Assembly: GCA_947447985.1 (NCBI GenBank)
Contig: CANFLX010000001.1
Coordinates: 166,841 to 230,840, forward strand
Reading direction: 5' to 3'
Source of the DNA: Comamonadaceae bacterium
GTDB lineage: Bacteria > Pseudomonadota > Gammaproteobacteria > Burkholderiales > Burkholderiaceae_C
Length of the DNA stretch: 64,000 nt
Shown: positions 12,098 to 22,282 of the stretch, piece after piece
Layout of the letters: each line of letters starts with the position of its first letter
Numbering within the stretch: the first letter of the stretch is position 1
Position numbers and translations under genes: made by a program
Notes under the pieces: generated by a model
Seen by the model: the letters and a program-made list of their open reading frames with translations, nothing else
Databases searched by the model: none
What the model was told of the DNA's origin: nothing

Positions 12098-12783
12098 GCG
12101 CCAACCTGGCTACATCGACCTACGGCCAGCGCGACCCGTCCAGCCGCGTCAAGGGCATTGCGGTGGTGGTGGTGCTGCATGTGCTGATTGGCTATGCGCT
12201 GGTGTCCGGCATGGCGCGCAAGGGTCTGGAAATGGTCAAAAAGCCGCTGGAGGCCGTGGTGATCCAAGAAGTCATCATTCCGCCACCCCCACCACCTCCA
12301 CCACCGCCTCCACCCAAGCAGGCCGAGCCACCCAAGGTGCAAGCCCCTCCGCCGCCTTTTGTGCCACCGCCTGAGGTGCCGCCCCCAGTGGCCAGCACTG
12401 CACCGGTCATCGTGGCAGCACCGGTGCCTGCACCCGCTCCCGCCGTGATTGCGCCCCCCGCACCTGCGGCTCCCGCACCTGCGGCTCCCGCCGCCCCACC
12501 CGGCCCACCGCCAGCACCGCCAGGGCCCAAGCGGATGGCGATTGGTCTGGCCTGCCCGACGCAGGTCGCGCCCGAGATGCCCCGGCGTGCCGTCAAAGAC
12601 GGCATCGAGGGCGTGGTCAAAGTGCAGATCGTGGTGAAGAACGGTGCTGTGCAGGACGTCACCGTCCTGTCAGGCCCAAAAGTGTTTCACGAGGCGGTGA
12701 TCGCCGCCGTCAAGCGTTACAAATGCGTGGCGGAGGGCCCCGAGGTCGTGGCCACGCAAGAGTTCACCTTCAAGCTGGACTGA
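12094..12783 (+). CDS. tonB: Energy transducer TonB, proline/alanine-rich linker
   Basis: N-terminal TM, poly-Pro linker, C-terminal TonB-like RAVKDGIEGVVKVQIVVKNGAVQDVTVLSG; 4-bp overlap with exbD2. Confidence 0.88.
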   Translation: MSANLATSTYGQRDPSSRVKGIAVVVVLHVLIGYALVSGMARKGLEMVKKPLEAVVIQEVIIPPPPPPPPPPPPKQAEPPKVQAPPPPFVPPPEVPPPVASTAPVIVAAPVPAPAPAVIAPPAPAAPAPAAPAAPPGPPPAPPGPKRMAIGLACPTQVAPEMPRRAVKDGIEGVVKVQIVVKNGAVQDVTVLSGPKVFHEAVIAAVKRYKCVAEGPEVVATQEFTFKLD

Positions 12784-12823
12784 TCGCTCGCGCCGGACGG
12801 CCCGGGCGTACCCCGCCAGACGC

Positions 12824-13828
<1,005 letters not shown>

Positions 13829-13923
13829 CTATTTTAAGAAGCCTGCGTGGCGGCACGTGCGTGCGGTAAGCTTCCCACCTATCGGGCGTCTGGCTTTGCC
13901 CAGACGCCGCTGCAAACCACACC

Positions 13924-16299
13924 ATGACTTATTCGCTGCATACCCTCCACGGCAACGCCTATGAAGCCGCCCCCGCCGCTCCCACAGGATGGGCGCGCTT
14001 TGCCACCGAAATCGCCATCATTGCGGGCTTTTTGGGCCTCACCTTTGCATTCTTGGCCTTGGCCAGTTATTCCGTCCAAGACCCAGCGTGGACCACGTCG
14101 GGCAGTGGCGGTGCGACCCGCAACCTGGCGGGCCACGCGGGCGCGCTGGGCTCGGACCTCTTGTATTTCCTGTTTGGTTACTCGGCCTGGTGGCTGGTGG
14201 CAGTGGGTTTGCGGGCATGGGTGAGCCTGGTGGCTCTGCGCTTTGCCAGTCCAGCGGTGGTGGAGCCGGAGGACGCGCCCGTTGAGCCTCTGGTTTTTCA
14301 ACGCAGCCAGTTTTGGATCGGCCTGGGTTTGCTGCTGTGCGCCAGCGCCACCTTGGAATGGGCACGCCTGTACCGTTTAGAGAGCCATTTGCCCGGCACC
14401 AGCGGGGGTGTGCTGGGTTACCTGCTGGGCATGCAGGGCGTGCATTGGCTGGGTTTTGCTGGCTCTGGCCTCTTCGCGGTGGTGTTGGGTGTGCTGGGTG
14501 CGGGCTGGGCCTTTCGATTTTCGTGGTTGACCGCGGCGCAGTCGCTGGGTGCCTGGATTGACGGGCGCTGGGAATCGATGCGGGAGCGCCGCGAGATCGC
14601 CCAGGACATGGAGTTGGGCCAGCAAGCCGTGCGCGAGCGCGAGGTGCTCTACACCGAACCGATGATGGAAGTGGCCCCGGGTGAGGCGTCTGACCTGGCA
14701 CCCATGGCGTTTGCGCCGGTCGAGCCCCGTGTGGTGATTGAGCAACCCGCCGTGGACGTGCCGCCCAGCACACGGGTGGCCAAAGAGCGGCAAAAGCCCC
14801 TGTTCTCTGAAATGCCCGACAGCAAGCTGCCGCAGGTGGCGTTGTTGGACGAAGCCTTGCTGCGCCAGGAGACGGTATCGCCCGAGACGCTGGAGATGAC
14901 CAGCCGCATGATTGAGAAAAAGCTCAAGGACTTCGGCGTGGAAGTGCGCGTGGTGCTGGCCCAACCCGGCCCGGTGATCACCCGCTACGAAATTGAGCCC
15001 GCCACCGGCGTCAAAGGATCGCAAATTGTGGGCTTGGCCAAAGACCTGGCGCGTTCTTTGAGTTTGGTGTCTATCCGCGTGGTGGAGACGATTCCTGGCA
15101 AAAACTACATGGCCCTGGAACTGCCCAACGCCAAGCGCCAGTCCATCCGCCTCTCGGAAATCTTGGGCTCCGCGGTCTACAACGACGCCAAGTCCCTGCT
15201 CACCATGGGCTTGGGCAAAGACATTGTGGGCAACCCTATCGTCGCCGACCTGGCCAAGATGCCGCACGTGCTGGTGGCGGGCACCACCGGCTCGGGCAAA
15301 TCGGTGGGCATCAACGCCATGATTTTGAGCCTCTTGTACAAGGCCGAAGCGCGCGATGTGCGGCTCTTGATGATTGACCCCAAGATGCTGGAGATGAGCG
15401 TCTACGAAGGCATTCCGCACCTGCTGGCCCCGGTGGTGACGGACATGCGTCAGGCCGCCCATGGCCTGAACTGGTGCGTGGCCGAAATGGAAAAACGCTA
15501 CAAGCTGATGAGCAAAATGGGCGTGCGCAATCTGGCGGGCTTCAACGCCAAGTTGGACGAAGCCACGGCCAATGGCACCTTTATTTACAACCCCTTCAGC
15601 CTCACGCCCGAAGACCCCGAACCCTTGCAACGCCTGCCGCACATCGTGGTAGTGATTGACGAGCTGGCCGATCTGATGATGGTGGTGGGCAAAAAGATTG
15701 AAGAGCTGATTGCCCGCCTGGCGCAAAAAGCGCGCGCGGCTGGCATTCACTTGATTTTGGCCACCCAGCGGCCCAGCGTGGACGTGATTACCGGCCTGAT
15801 CAAGGCCAATATTCCCACGCGCATTGCCTTCCAGGTGAGCAGCAAGATCGACAGCCGCACCATCCTCGACCAAATGGGCGCCGAAGCACTCTTGGGCATG
15901 GGTGACATGCTCTACATGCCCAGCGGCACTGGCTTGCCGGTGCGCGTGCACGGCGCCTTTGTGAGCGACGAGGAAGTACACCGCGTTGTGAAATACCTGA
16001 AAGAGCAGGGGGGCGAGCCCAATTACGTTGAAGGCCTGCTCGAAGGCGGCACGGCCGATGGCGACGATGGCGACGGCACCTTCGGCGACTCCAGCGGCGA
16101 AAAAGACGCGCTCTATGACCAGGCCGTGGAGGTGGTACTCAAGAATCGCAAGGCCAGTATTTCTTTGGTGCAACGCCACCTCAAAATTGGCTACAACCGC
16201 GCTGCGCGTTTGGTGGAAGACATGGAAAAAGCGGGACTGGTGAGTTCCATGAGCGGCAGCGGTCAGCGCGAAATTTTGGTGCCAGCGCGCGCTGAATGA
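13924..16299 (+). CDS. ftsK: DNA translocase FtsK
   Basis: N-terminal TM segments; [19 protein letters not shown]-terminal gamma winged helix ([28 protein letters not shown]). Confidence 0.96.
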   Translation: MTYSLHTLHGNAYEAAPAAPTGWARFATEIAIIAGFLGLTFAFLALASYSVQDPAWTTSGSGGATRNLAGHAGALGSDLLYFLFGYSAWWLVAVGLRAWVSLVALRFASPAVVEPEDAPVEPLVFQRSQFWIGLGLLLCASATLEWARLYRLESHLPGTSGGVLGYLLGMQGVHWLGFAGSGLFAVVLGVLGAGWAFRFSWLTAAQSLGAWIDGRWESMRERREIAQDMELGQQAVREREVLYTEPMMEVAPGEASDLAPMAFAPVEPRVVIEQPAVDVPPSTRVAKERQKPLFSEMPDSKLPQVALLDEALLRQETVSPETLEMTSRMIEKKLKDFGVEVRVVLAQPGPVITRYEIEPATGVKGSQIVGLAKDLARSLSLVSIRVVETIPGKNYMALELPNAKRQSIRLSEILGSAVYNDAKSLLTMGLGKDIVGNPIVADLAKMPHVLVAGTTGSGKSVGINAMILSLLYKAEARDVRLLMIDPKMLEMSVYEGIPHLLAPVVTDMRQAAHGLNWCVAEMEKRYKLMSKMGVRNLAGFNAKLDEATANGTFIYNPFSLTPEDPEPLQRLPHIVVVIDELADLMMVVGKKIEELIARLAQKARAAGIHLILATQRPSVDVITGLIKANIPTRIAFQVSSKIDSRTILDQMGAEALLGMGDMLYMPSGTGLPVRVHGAFVSDEEVHRVVKYLKEQGGEPNYVEGLLEGGTADGDDGDGTFGDSSGEKDALYDQAVEVVLKNRKASISLVQRHLKIGYNRAARLVEDMEKAGLVSSMSGSGQREILVPARAE

Positions 16300-16946
16300 T
16301 GGCCACGCTCCGCTTGCGTTTTGTTGCTGCCTTCGCTGGTGCGGCCCTGTGCCTGAACGGGGCTTGGGCCGGTGGCTTAGAGACCCTGGACGCCTTTGTC
16401 AAAAACGTCAAAAGCGGCCGAGCGACCTTCACGCAGACGGTGACAGCGCCCGCCAAAGACGGGCAAGCGGTGCGTGCCAAGGTGTCCAGTGGCAGCTTTG
16501 AATTTGTGCGGCCCAACCGCTTCAAGTTCATTTACAAAAAACCCTTCGAGCAAAGCATCGTGGCGGATGGCCAAACCCTGTGGCTCTACGACGTGGACCT
16601 GGCCCAAGTGACGGCGCGCAAACAGGCGGCGGCTTTGGGTTCCACACCGGCGGCACTCATCAGCGCAGCGCCCGACCTCAAGGCCTTGCAAGCGGAATAC
16701 ACATTGACAGACGCGCCTGCGGCCGAGGGCCAGGAGTGGCTGCAGGCCACGCCCAAATCGAAAGAGGGCAGCTTGCAAAGCGTTCGTGTGGGCTTCAAAG
16801 GCGGCATGCTGGCCACGCTGGAGATATTGGACAGCTTCGGCCAGCGCTCGGTCCTGCAGTTCAACTCCTTTGAGGCCAATGCGGTGATTGAGTCCGGCAG
16901 CTTTCAATTCAAGCCGCCTGCTGGTGTGGATGTGGTGCGGCAGTAA
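16296..16946 (+). CDS. lolA: Outer-membrane lipoprotein carrier protein
   Basis: Signal peptide; [37 protein letters not shown] overlap with ftsK. Confidence 0.92.
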   Translation: MMATLRLRFVAAFAGAALCLNGAWAGGLETLDAFVKNVKSGRATFTQTVTAPAKDGQAVRAKVSSGSFEFVRPNRFKFIYKKPFEQSIVADGQTLWLYDVDLAQVTARKQAAALGSTPAALISAAPDLKALQAEYTLTDAPAAEGQEWLQATPKSKEGSLQSVRVGFKGGMLATLEILDSFGQRSVLQFNSFEANAVIESGSFQFKPPAGVDVVRQ

Positions 16947-16963
16947 AGCGCGAGCACCGGGTC

Positions 16964-17761
16964 ATGCTGCGTCAAATTTCTCAACTGCTCGTTGTTTTTT
17001 TCCTTTGGTGGGGATGTACAGGTAACTGCTGGGCCGAGCCATCTTCCACCGCGGTCATTGCTTTGCACGGCAAATGGGGTCGACCGCCAGGTCCCTTGGC
17101 CTCTGACTTGCAGACGGCAGGCTACACCGTGGTGTCGCCTGCCATGGCATGGGGGCGGGACCGTTTGTACGACGTGGATTACCCCGACGCATTGCTGGAG
17201 ATCCGAGATGCGGTCGCCCGCCTGCGGGGCCAAGGCTTTACCCGTGTGGTGTTGGCAGGGCATAGCTTGGGTGCAAATGCGGCACTGGCGTATGCAGCCA
17301 ACCACGGCGATGTCGATGCCTTGATGGTCTTTGCGCCCGGCCATGTGCCGGAGTACCAGTTTCGCAATGGAGAGACGGCGTCGACACTGCAAAAAGCCCG
17401 CGTCGCGGTGCAAGCAGGTCAGGGCGCTGTGCGCGACTTCGAGTTCACCGATTTCAACAGCGGCAACCGCCGTCGCCAACTGGTGAGCACGCCCTCGGCC
17501 TATCTTTCCTATTACGAGCCCGAAGGCTTGGCCAATATGTCCATTTCGGCAAGTCGCGTGCGCCGCGCCATTCCGGTGTTTTACGCGGGGACCGTCCAAG
17601 ACGGAATTACCCGCTGGGGCTTTGGCGCCCAGTATGTGTTCAAACAGCTGCCGCCCCACCCTCAAAGCGTGTATTTGGAGGGCCGCGCCTCGCACATGGA
17701 AGTACCCCAGGACGTGGCTGCACAGGCACTGGATTTCTTGAAAACGCTGGCGCTGCCATGA
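16964..17761 (+). CDS. Secreted alpha/beta-fold hydrolase
   Basis: Signal peptide, IALHGKWG, nucleophile elbow GHSLG. Confidence 0.75.
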   Translation: MLRQISQLLVVFFLWWGCTGNCWAEPSSTAVIALHGKWGRPPGPLASDLQTAGYTVVSPAMAWGRDRLYDVDYPDALLEIRDAVARLRGQGFTRVVLAGHSLGANAALAYAANHGDVDALMVFAPGHVPEYQFRNGETASTLQKARVAVQAGQGAVRDFEFTDFNSGNRRRQLVSTPSAYLSYYEPEGLANMSISASRVRRAIPVFYAGTVQDGITRWGFGAQYVFKQLPPHPQSVYLEGRASHMEVPQDVAAQALDFLKTLALP

Positions 17762-17836
17762 TGCGAAAGACTTCACCGTTGATGCAGGGTGCACCCGTCG
17801 CCCCTCCACTGACGCACTAGGGTGCAAGATAAGCGC

Positions 17837-19147
17837 ATGGCCGATCTTTTCGCCTCCCAACCCACAGCCCCGCTGGCCGAGGCGCTGCGCCCGCAGACGG
17901 TGGCAGACGTCATCGGCCAAAGCGATTTGCTGGCCCCGGGTAAGCCGCTGCAGCTCGCCTTTGCCTCGGGCAAGCCGCATTCCATGATTTTGTGGGGGCC
18001 GCCGGGCGTGGGTAAAACCACGCTGGCGCGCCTGACCGCGACTGCCTTTCAGTGCGAGTTCATCGCGCTCTCTGCCGTGTTCTCGGGCGTCAAAGACATT
18101 CGCGCTGCGATGGAGCAGGCGCAAGCGCATCTGGCGCAGGGCAAGCACACGATTTTGTTTGTGGACGAAATCCACCGCTTCAACAAGTCGCAGCAAGACG
18201 CGCTCTTGCCCTATGCCGAGTCCGGCCTGGTCACACTGATTGGCGCCACCACCGAGAACCCTTCCTTTGAGGTGAACTCGGCGCTTTTGTCGCGGGCCCA
18301 GGTCTATGTGCTCAAGTCGCTGACCGACGACGAGCTGCGACTCTTGCTGCAGCGCGCGCAAGACAAGGTGCTGGGCCACTTGCATTTTGAAGAGCGTGCC
18401 ATCTCCACCCTGGTGGGTTATGCCGATGGCGATGCCCGGCGCATGCTCAACCTGCTGGAGCAATGCAATACCGCTGCCGCCGCCGCTGGCATCAGTGACA
18501 TTGACGGGGCTTTTATCGAAAACGCCCTGGCCATCAATGCCAAGCGCTTTGACAAAGGTGGCGACAACTTTTACGACCAAATTTCGGCCCTGCACAAATC
18601 GGTGCGCGGCTCCAACCCCGACGCAGCGCTCTATTGGCTGTGCCGCATGCTGGACGGCGGCGCCGACCCCAAATACCTGTCGCGCCGCATCGTGCGCATG
18701 GCCTGGGAAGACATTGGCCTGGCCGACCCGCGTGCCATGCAAATCGCCAATGACGCAGCCCTCACCTTTGAGCGTTTGGGCTCGCCCGAAGGCGAACTGG
18801 CGCTGGGCCAAGCCGTGGTCTATTTGGCCGTGGCCGCCAAAAGCAATGCCGGCTACAACGCGTACAACAAAGCCCGCGCCTTTGTGAAAACCGACCAGAG
18901 CCGCGAAGTGCCCGTGCATCTGCGCAATGCGCCTACCAAGCTCATGAAAGAGCTCGGCTACGGACACGAATACCGCTACGCCCATGACGAACCCCATGCC
19001 TACGCTGCGGGCGAGACCTACCTGCCCGACGGTATGGCAGACCCGGCCTGGTACCAGCCCGTGCCACGCGGACTCGAGAGCAAGATTGCGGAGAAGATGG
19101 CCTTCTTAAAAAGCTTGGATTCCCAGGCGGGTAACACGAAAGAGTGA
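17837..19147 (+). CDS. rarA: Replication-associated recombination protein A (AAA+ ATPase)
   Basis: [34 protein letters not shown] start at 17822 also possible. Confidence 0.95.
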   Translation: MADLFASQPTAPLAEALRPQTVADVIGQSDLLAPGKPLQLAFASGKPHSMILWGPPGVGKTTLARLTATAFQCEFIALSAVFSGVKDIRAAMEQAQAHLAQGKHTILFVDEIHRFNKSQQDALLPYAESGLVTLIGATTENPSFEVNSALLSRAQVYVLKSLTDDELRLLLQRAQDKVLGHLHFEERAISTLVGYADGDARRMLNLLEQCNTAAAAAGISDIDGAFIENALAINAKRFDKGGDNFYDQISALHKSVRGSNPDAALYWLCRMLDGGADPKYLSRRIVRMAWEDIGLADPRAMQIANDAALTFERLGSPEGELALGQAVVYLAVAAKSNAGYNAYNKARAFVKTDQSREVPVHLRNAPTKLMKELGYGHEYRYAHDEPHAYAAGETYLPDGMADPAWYQPVPRGLESKIAEKMAFLKSLDSQAGNTKE

Positions 19148-19157
19148 GGTACACGCC

Positions 19158-20684
19158 ATGCAATTGACTGAATACCTGGGCTTCGACGCGACAGGCCTGG
19201 CGCAATTGGTCAAAAGCGGTGAGGTCTCGCCGCAGGAGCTACTGGACTGCGCCCTGGCGCAGTCCGCCAAGGTCAACCCGACAACCAACGCGGTATGCCG
19301 CTCACTCGAAGCGCAAGCCCAGCGCCAGCTTGAAACCTTGAAGCCTGACGCACCGTTTGCCGGCGTGCCTTTCTTGATCAAAGACGGCGTGCAAGACTAC
19401 GCGGGTGTGCCCACTTCGTATGGCAGCCGCGCCATGCTGGGCATCGTGCCTACACAGCATGCCAACGTGGTGCGCCGTTATTTGGACGCAGGTTTCCTGG
19501 TCTTCGGCAAGACCAACCTGCCTGAATTTGCCTTGAAAGCTGCGACCGACTCCAAGGTCTGGGGCCGTGCCAACAATCCCTGGAATCTGGATCGCACAAC
19601 GGGCGGCTCCAGTGGCGGTTCTGCCGCAGCCGTGGCCAGTGGTGTCGTGCCCATGGCCGCTGCCAACGACGGCGGAGGGTCCATCCGCATCCCCGCCTCT
19701 TACTGCGGCTTGTTGGGTTTGCGCCCGTCGCGGGGCCGCATTTCGTCAGGCCCCGCGATGGGAGAAATCTGGTCGGGCGCGTCCAGCGAGGGTGTGCTCA
19801 GCCGCACAGTGCGCGACACCGCACGTGCTCTGGACGTGTTGCAAGGCAGCGAGCCGGGCGACCCGTTTACGGTTGCTGCGCCCACAGAAGCCTATGCCAG
19901 CGCCATGCTGCGCGACCCCGGCACATTGCGCATTGGCTACACCGTGCAATCGCCCATCGGCACGCCGGTAGATGCGCAGGCCGTGGCAGCGGTGCACGAC
20001 GCCGTGGCGCTGTTGCGCAGTCTGGGCCATGAGGTGCAGGAGCAGGGCCCTGCGGTGGACGGCAACGCACTCTCCAGGAGCTACTTGCACATGTATTTCG
20101 GCCATATGCACGCCATCACGCACATGGCCAGGCGGGCGGGTGCCCGCAGCAGCGACTTTGAACTCTTGACCCGCATACTGGCCACGCTGGGAGCGAACAC
20201 GCCGTCGGGTACCTTTGTGGCGGAAGTCGATGCGTGGAATACCTATGCCCGTGCCCTGGGCCAGTTTCATACCCGCTTTGACATGCTGCTCACCCCCACA
20301 GCCGCCACCCCGGCGCCACTGCATGGGGCGGCAGATTTGCCCGCAGCGCAGGAGTGGGCACTGTCGGTTTTGGAGCGCACCGGGATCTTTGGGTTGTTGG
20401 CAAAAATGGGCTTGCTCAACGGAATGATCGACCAAATCGCCCGTGACAGTTTGTCATTCGTCCCCTTCACGCAGCTGTCCAACCTGACCGGGACACCCGC
20501 CATGTCGGTGCCCTTGCACACCACGCCGGACGGTCTGCCTGTGGGCGTTCAGTTCATTGCGCGGTTCGGCCACGAAGACCGCTTGCTCCAACTGGCCCAC
20601 CAGCTGCAGACCGCGCGGGACTGGTCGCAAAAATTGCCGGCCTGGGTGCGTTTGCCCGGCGCATCGTCAACTTCCACGTCCTAA
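19158..20684 (+). CDS. Amidase (amidase-signature family)
   Basis: TTGGSSGGSAAAVASGVVPMAAANDGGGSIRIPASYCGLLGLRPS. Confidence 0.93.
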   Translation: MQLTEYLGFDATGLAQLVKSGEVSPQELLDCALAQSAKVNPTTNAVCRSLEAQAQRQLETLKPDAPFAGVPFLIKDGVQDYAGVPTSYGSRAMLGIVPTQHANVVRRYLDAGFLVFGKTNLPEFALKAATDSKVWGRANNPWNLDRTTGGSSGGSAAAVASGVVPMAAANDGGGSIRIPASYCGLLGLRPSRGRISSGPAMGEIWSGASSEGVLSRTVRDTARALDVLQGSEPGDPFTVAAPTEAYASAMLRDPGTLRIGYTVQSPIGTPVDAQAVAAVHDAVALLRSLGHEVQEQGPAVDGNALSRSYLHMYFGHMHAITHMARRAGARSSDFELLTRILATLGANTPSGTFVAEVDAWNTYARALGQFHTRFDMLLTPTAATPAPLHGAADLPAAQEWALSVLERTGIFGLLAKMGLLNGMIDQIARDSLSFVPFTQLSNLTGTPAMSVPLHTTPDGLPVGVQFIARFGHEDRLLQLAHQLQTARDWSQKLPAWVRLPGASSTSTS

Positions 20685-20698
20685 CGCTTGAACGTCGA

Positions 20699-21070
20699 AT
20701 GAGAAAATTTATTTTGATTGCGCTTACCGTGCTGGCCGGTGTGGCTCGGGCCGACTGGGTGAAAGTGGGTGAGACCGATGAAGGCCGCTTTTTTATAGAC
20801 CCGGTCAAGGTGCTGAACGACGGAACCGTGCGCCAGGTATGGGAACTGCTGGATTTGAATCGGCGGGACGAAGGCGGCGAAATGTCTCGCCGCATCCACG
20901 TTGCCTACGACTGCCCGCGGGGCCGTACCAAGGTGCTTTCTTTGAGCACGTATTGGGAGCCCATGGCTGCTGGAGAAAAACTGTTTTTGGTCGAGCGCGA
21001 AGGGCTTTGGAAAGAAGTTCCGCCAGAGACCGCCTATGCGGCTGCTTTTCAGTTGGTTTGCGCGCCCTAA
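20699..21070 (+). CDS. Small secreted protein, surface-adhesin protein E-like
   Basis: Signal peptide then WVKVGETDEGRFFIDPVKVLNDGTVRQVWELLDL pattern. Confidence 0.55.
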   Translation: MRKFILIALTVLAGVARADWVKVGETDEGRFFIDPVKVLNDGTVRQVWELLDLNRRDEGGEMSRRIHVAYDCPRGRTKVLSLSTYWEPMAAGEKLFLVEREGLWKEVPPETAYAAAFQLVCAP

Positions 21071-21091
21071 GCGCAGCATGGGCTCTTGCCC

Positions 21092-21700
21092 TCATTCCCC
21101 CGACGCCGTCCCCATCATTTTCCCCACCCGCTCCAGCCGCACCCGCGGATCAGGCTGCGCCAGCAGCGCGAGTTTTTCTTCGGTCGGTAGCGGCAGCAGT
21201 TCAGCCCAGCGGTTGGCGACCCAGCCGCATTCGTCCAGGCGAAAAGGTGCTTGCAGCGGCAGTTCGTGCAAAAGTCCACCAGCCTGCGCTTGGGTGATGC
21301 CTTTGCCCAAGCGGTTGGCCAGAGGCTGCAGTTCGTCGGGGATGGGGGTGGGCTCGTCATCGGGCAGGTAGTCCGCCTCGCCGTACCACACGCCATAGGG
21401 CCCCGCCTCGACCGCGCCCAGCCTGAAGCGCTGTCCACCCACGCAGCGCACGCGCAGCAGAGCGGCCTGCACGGTTTGCAAGTCTTCAATGTGGGCCAGC
21501 GTGCCCAGCGCATGCAGTTGCGGCACCTGCCCCGGTACTGCGACTTCGTTGCCCTGCGCCAGCCAGGCCACACCAAAGGGTGTTTGTTCGCGATGGCAGC
21601 GCCGGATCAGGTCCAGGTAGCGCACTTCAAAAATTTGCAATCGCAACACGCCGTCTGGAAAGACGCCGTGAGACAAAGGGAAGAGGGCAATGCGTGGCAT
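21092..21700 (-). CDS. Stand-alone LON substrate-binding-domain protein
   Basis: MPRIALFPLSHGVFPDGVLRLQIFEVRYLDLIRRC. Confidence 0.85.
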   Translation of the reverse strand: MPRIALFPLSHGVFPDGVLRLQIFEVRYLDLIRRCHREQTPFGVAWLAQGNEVAVPGQVPQLHALGTLAHIEDLQTVQAALLRVRCVGGQRFRLGAVEAGPYGVWYGEADYLPDDEPTPIPDELQPLANRLGKGITQAQAGGLLHELPLQAPFRLDECGWVANRWAELLPLPTEEKLALLAQPDPRVRLERVGKMMGTASGE

Positions 21701-21763
21701 AACCCTACGGTACCACGGCTGATTGCGACGCTGTGAGCGACCCGGTGTCCAAACCACCGCCGA

Positions 21764-22282
21764 CTAGGGTTGCGAGATTGACACCGTGACGGGTAGGTTT
21801 GCCACATAGATGCCGGCAGCCGCGCCGGGGGGATTTTGGAGCAGGGCGTAGACCGGAAGGCGCAGGAGTCGGCGTTCCCCGGCTCCCAACTCCAGCGGGA
21901 TGTGCAGCGCTGCAAGACCCTGGCCGTCTTCGCCCCAACGCACGGCAAACTGGGTATCGTGAAAAAACGCCACCGCCAGCGTGCCACGGCCGGATTGCAA
22001 CCAAGCCGTAGATTGCCCCATCGTCGGGAAGGCCAGTGCGAGATTCACACGACGCAGCGCAGTGGCCGTGTTTTGGCACACCACGACCATTTCGCCTTCA
22101 CCCGCAACAAGCGGTGGGCGGTGCAGGCCCAGGCGTCCGAAATTCAGGCTGGCCGACTGCAGCAGGCAGATCACCTCGGTGCTGTTGTCCACAGCGTCTG
22201 CTGCGCTGGCGCAGACAGCCCCAAGCAAGCCGACCCCCATCGCGCACTGCGCCATGATGCGCTTGGCGGCAGGTCCGCTCAT
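21764..22282 (-). CDS. Spore-coat-U (SCPU)-like secreted protein, putative terminal pilus subunit
   Basis: Signal peptide; last gene of chaperone-usher operon; AGIYVANLPVTVSI C-terminal strand typical of SCPU proteins. Confidence 0.65.
   Translation of the reverse strand: MSGPAAKRIMAQCAMGVGLLGAVCASAADAVDNSTEVICLLQSASLNFGRLGLHRPPLVAGEGEMVVVCQNTATALRRVNLALAFPTMGQSTAWLQSGRGTLAVAFFHDTQFAVRWGEDGQGLAALHIPLELGAGERRLLRLPVYALLQNPPGAAAGIYVANLPVTVSISQP

Noticed and set aside
12280-12530. Repeats in tonB as a possible CRISPR or minisatellite
   Set aside because: In-frame proline/alanine coding repeats without spacer structure.
14377-16179. 600-aa minus-strand ORF opposite ftsK
   Set aside because: His/Gly/Gln-rich antisense translation; ftsK on + is unambiguous.
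16904-18997. 697-aa minus-strand ORF opposite the hydrolase and rarA
   Set aside because: Mirror ORF across two genes with clear motifs on +.
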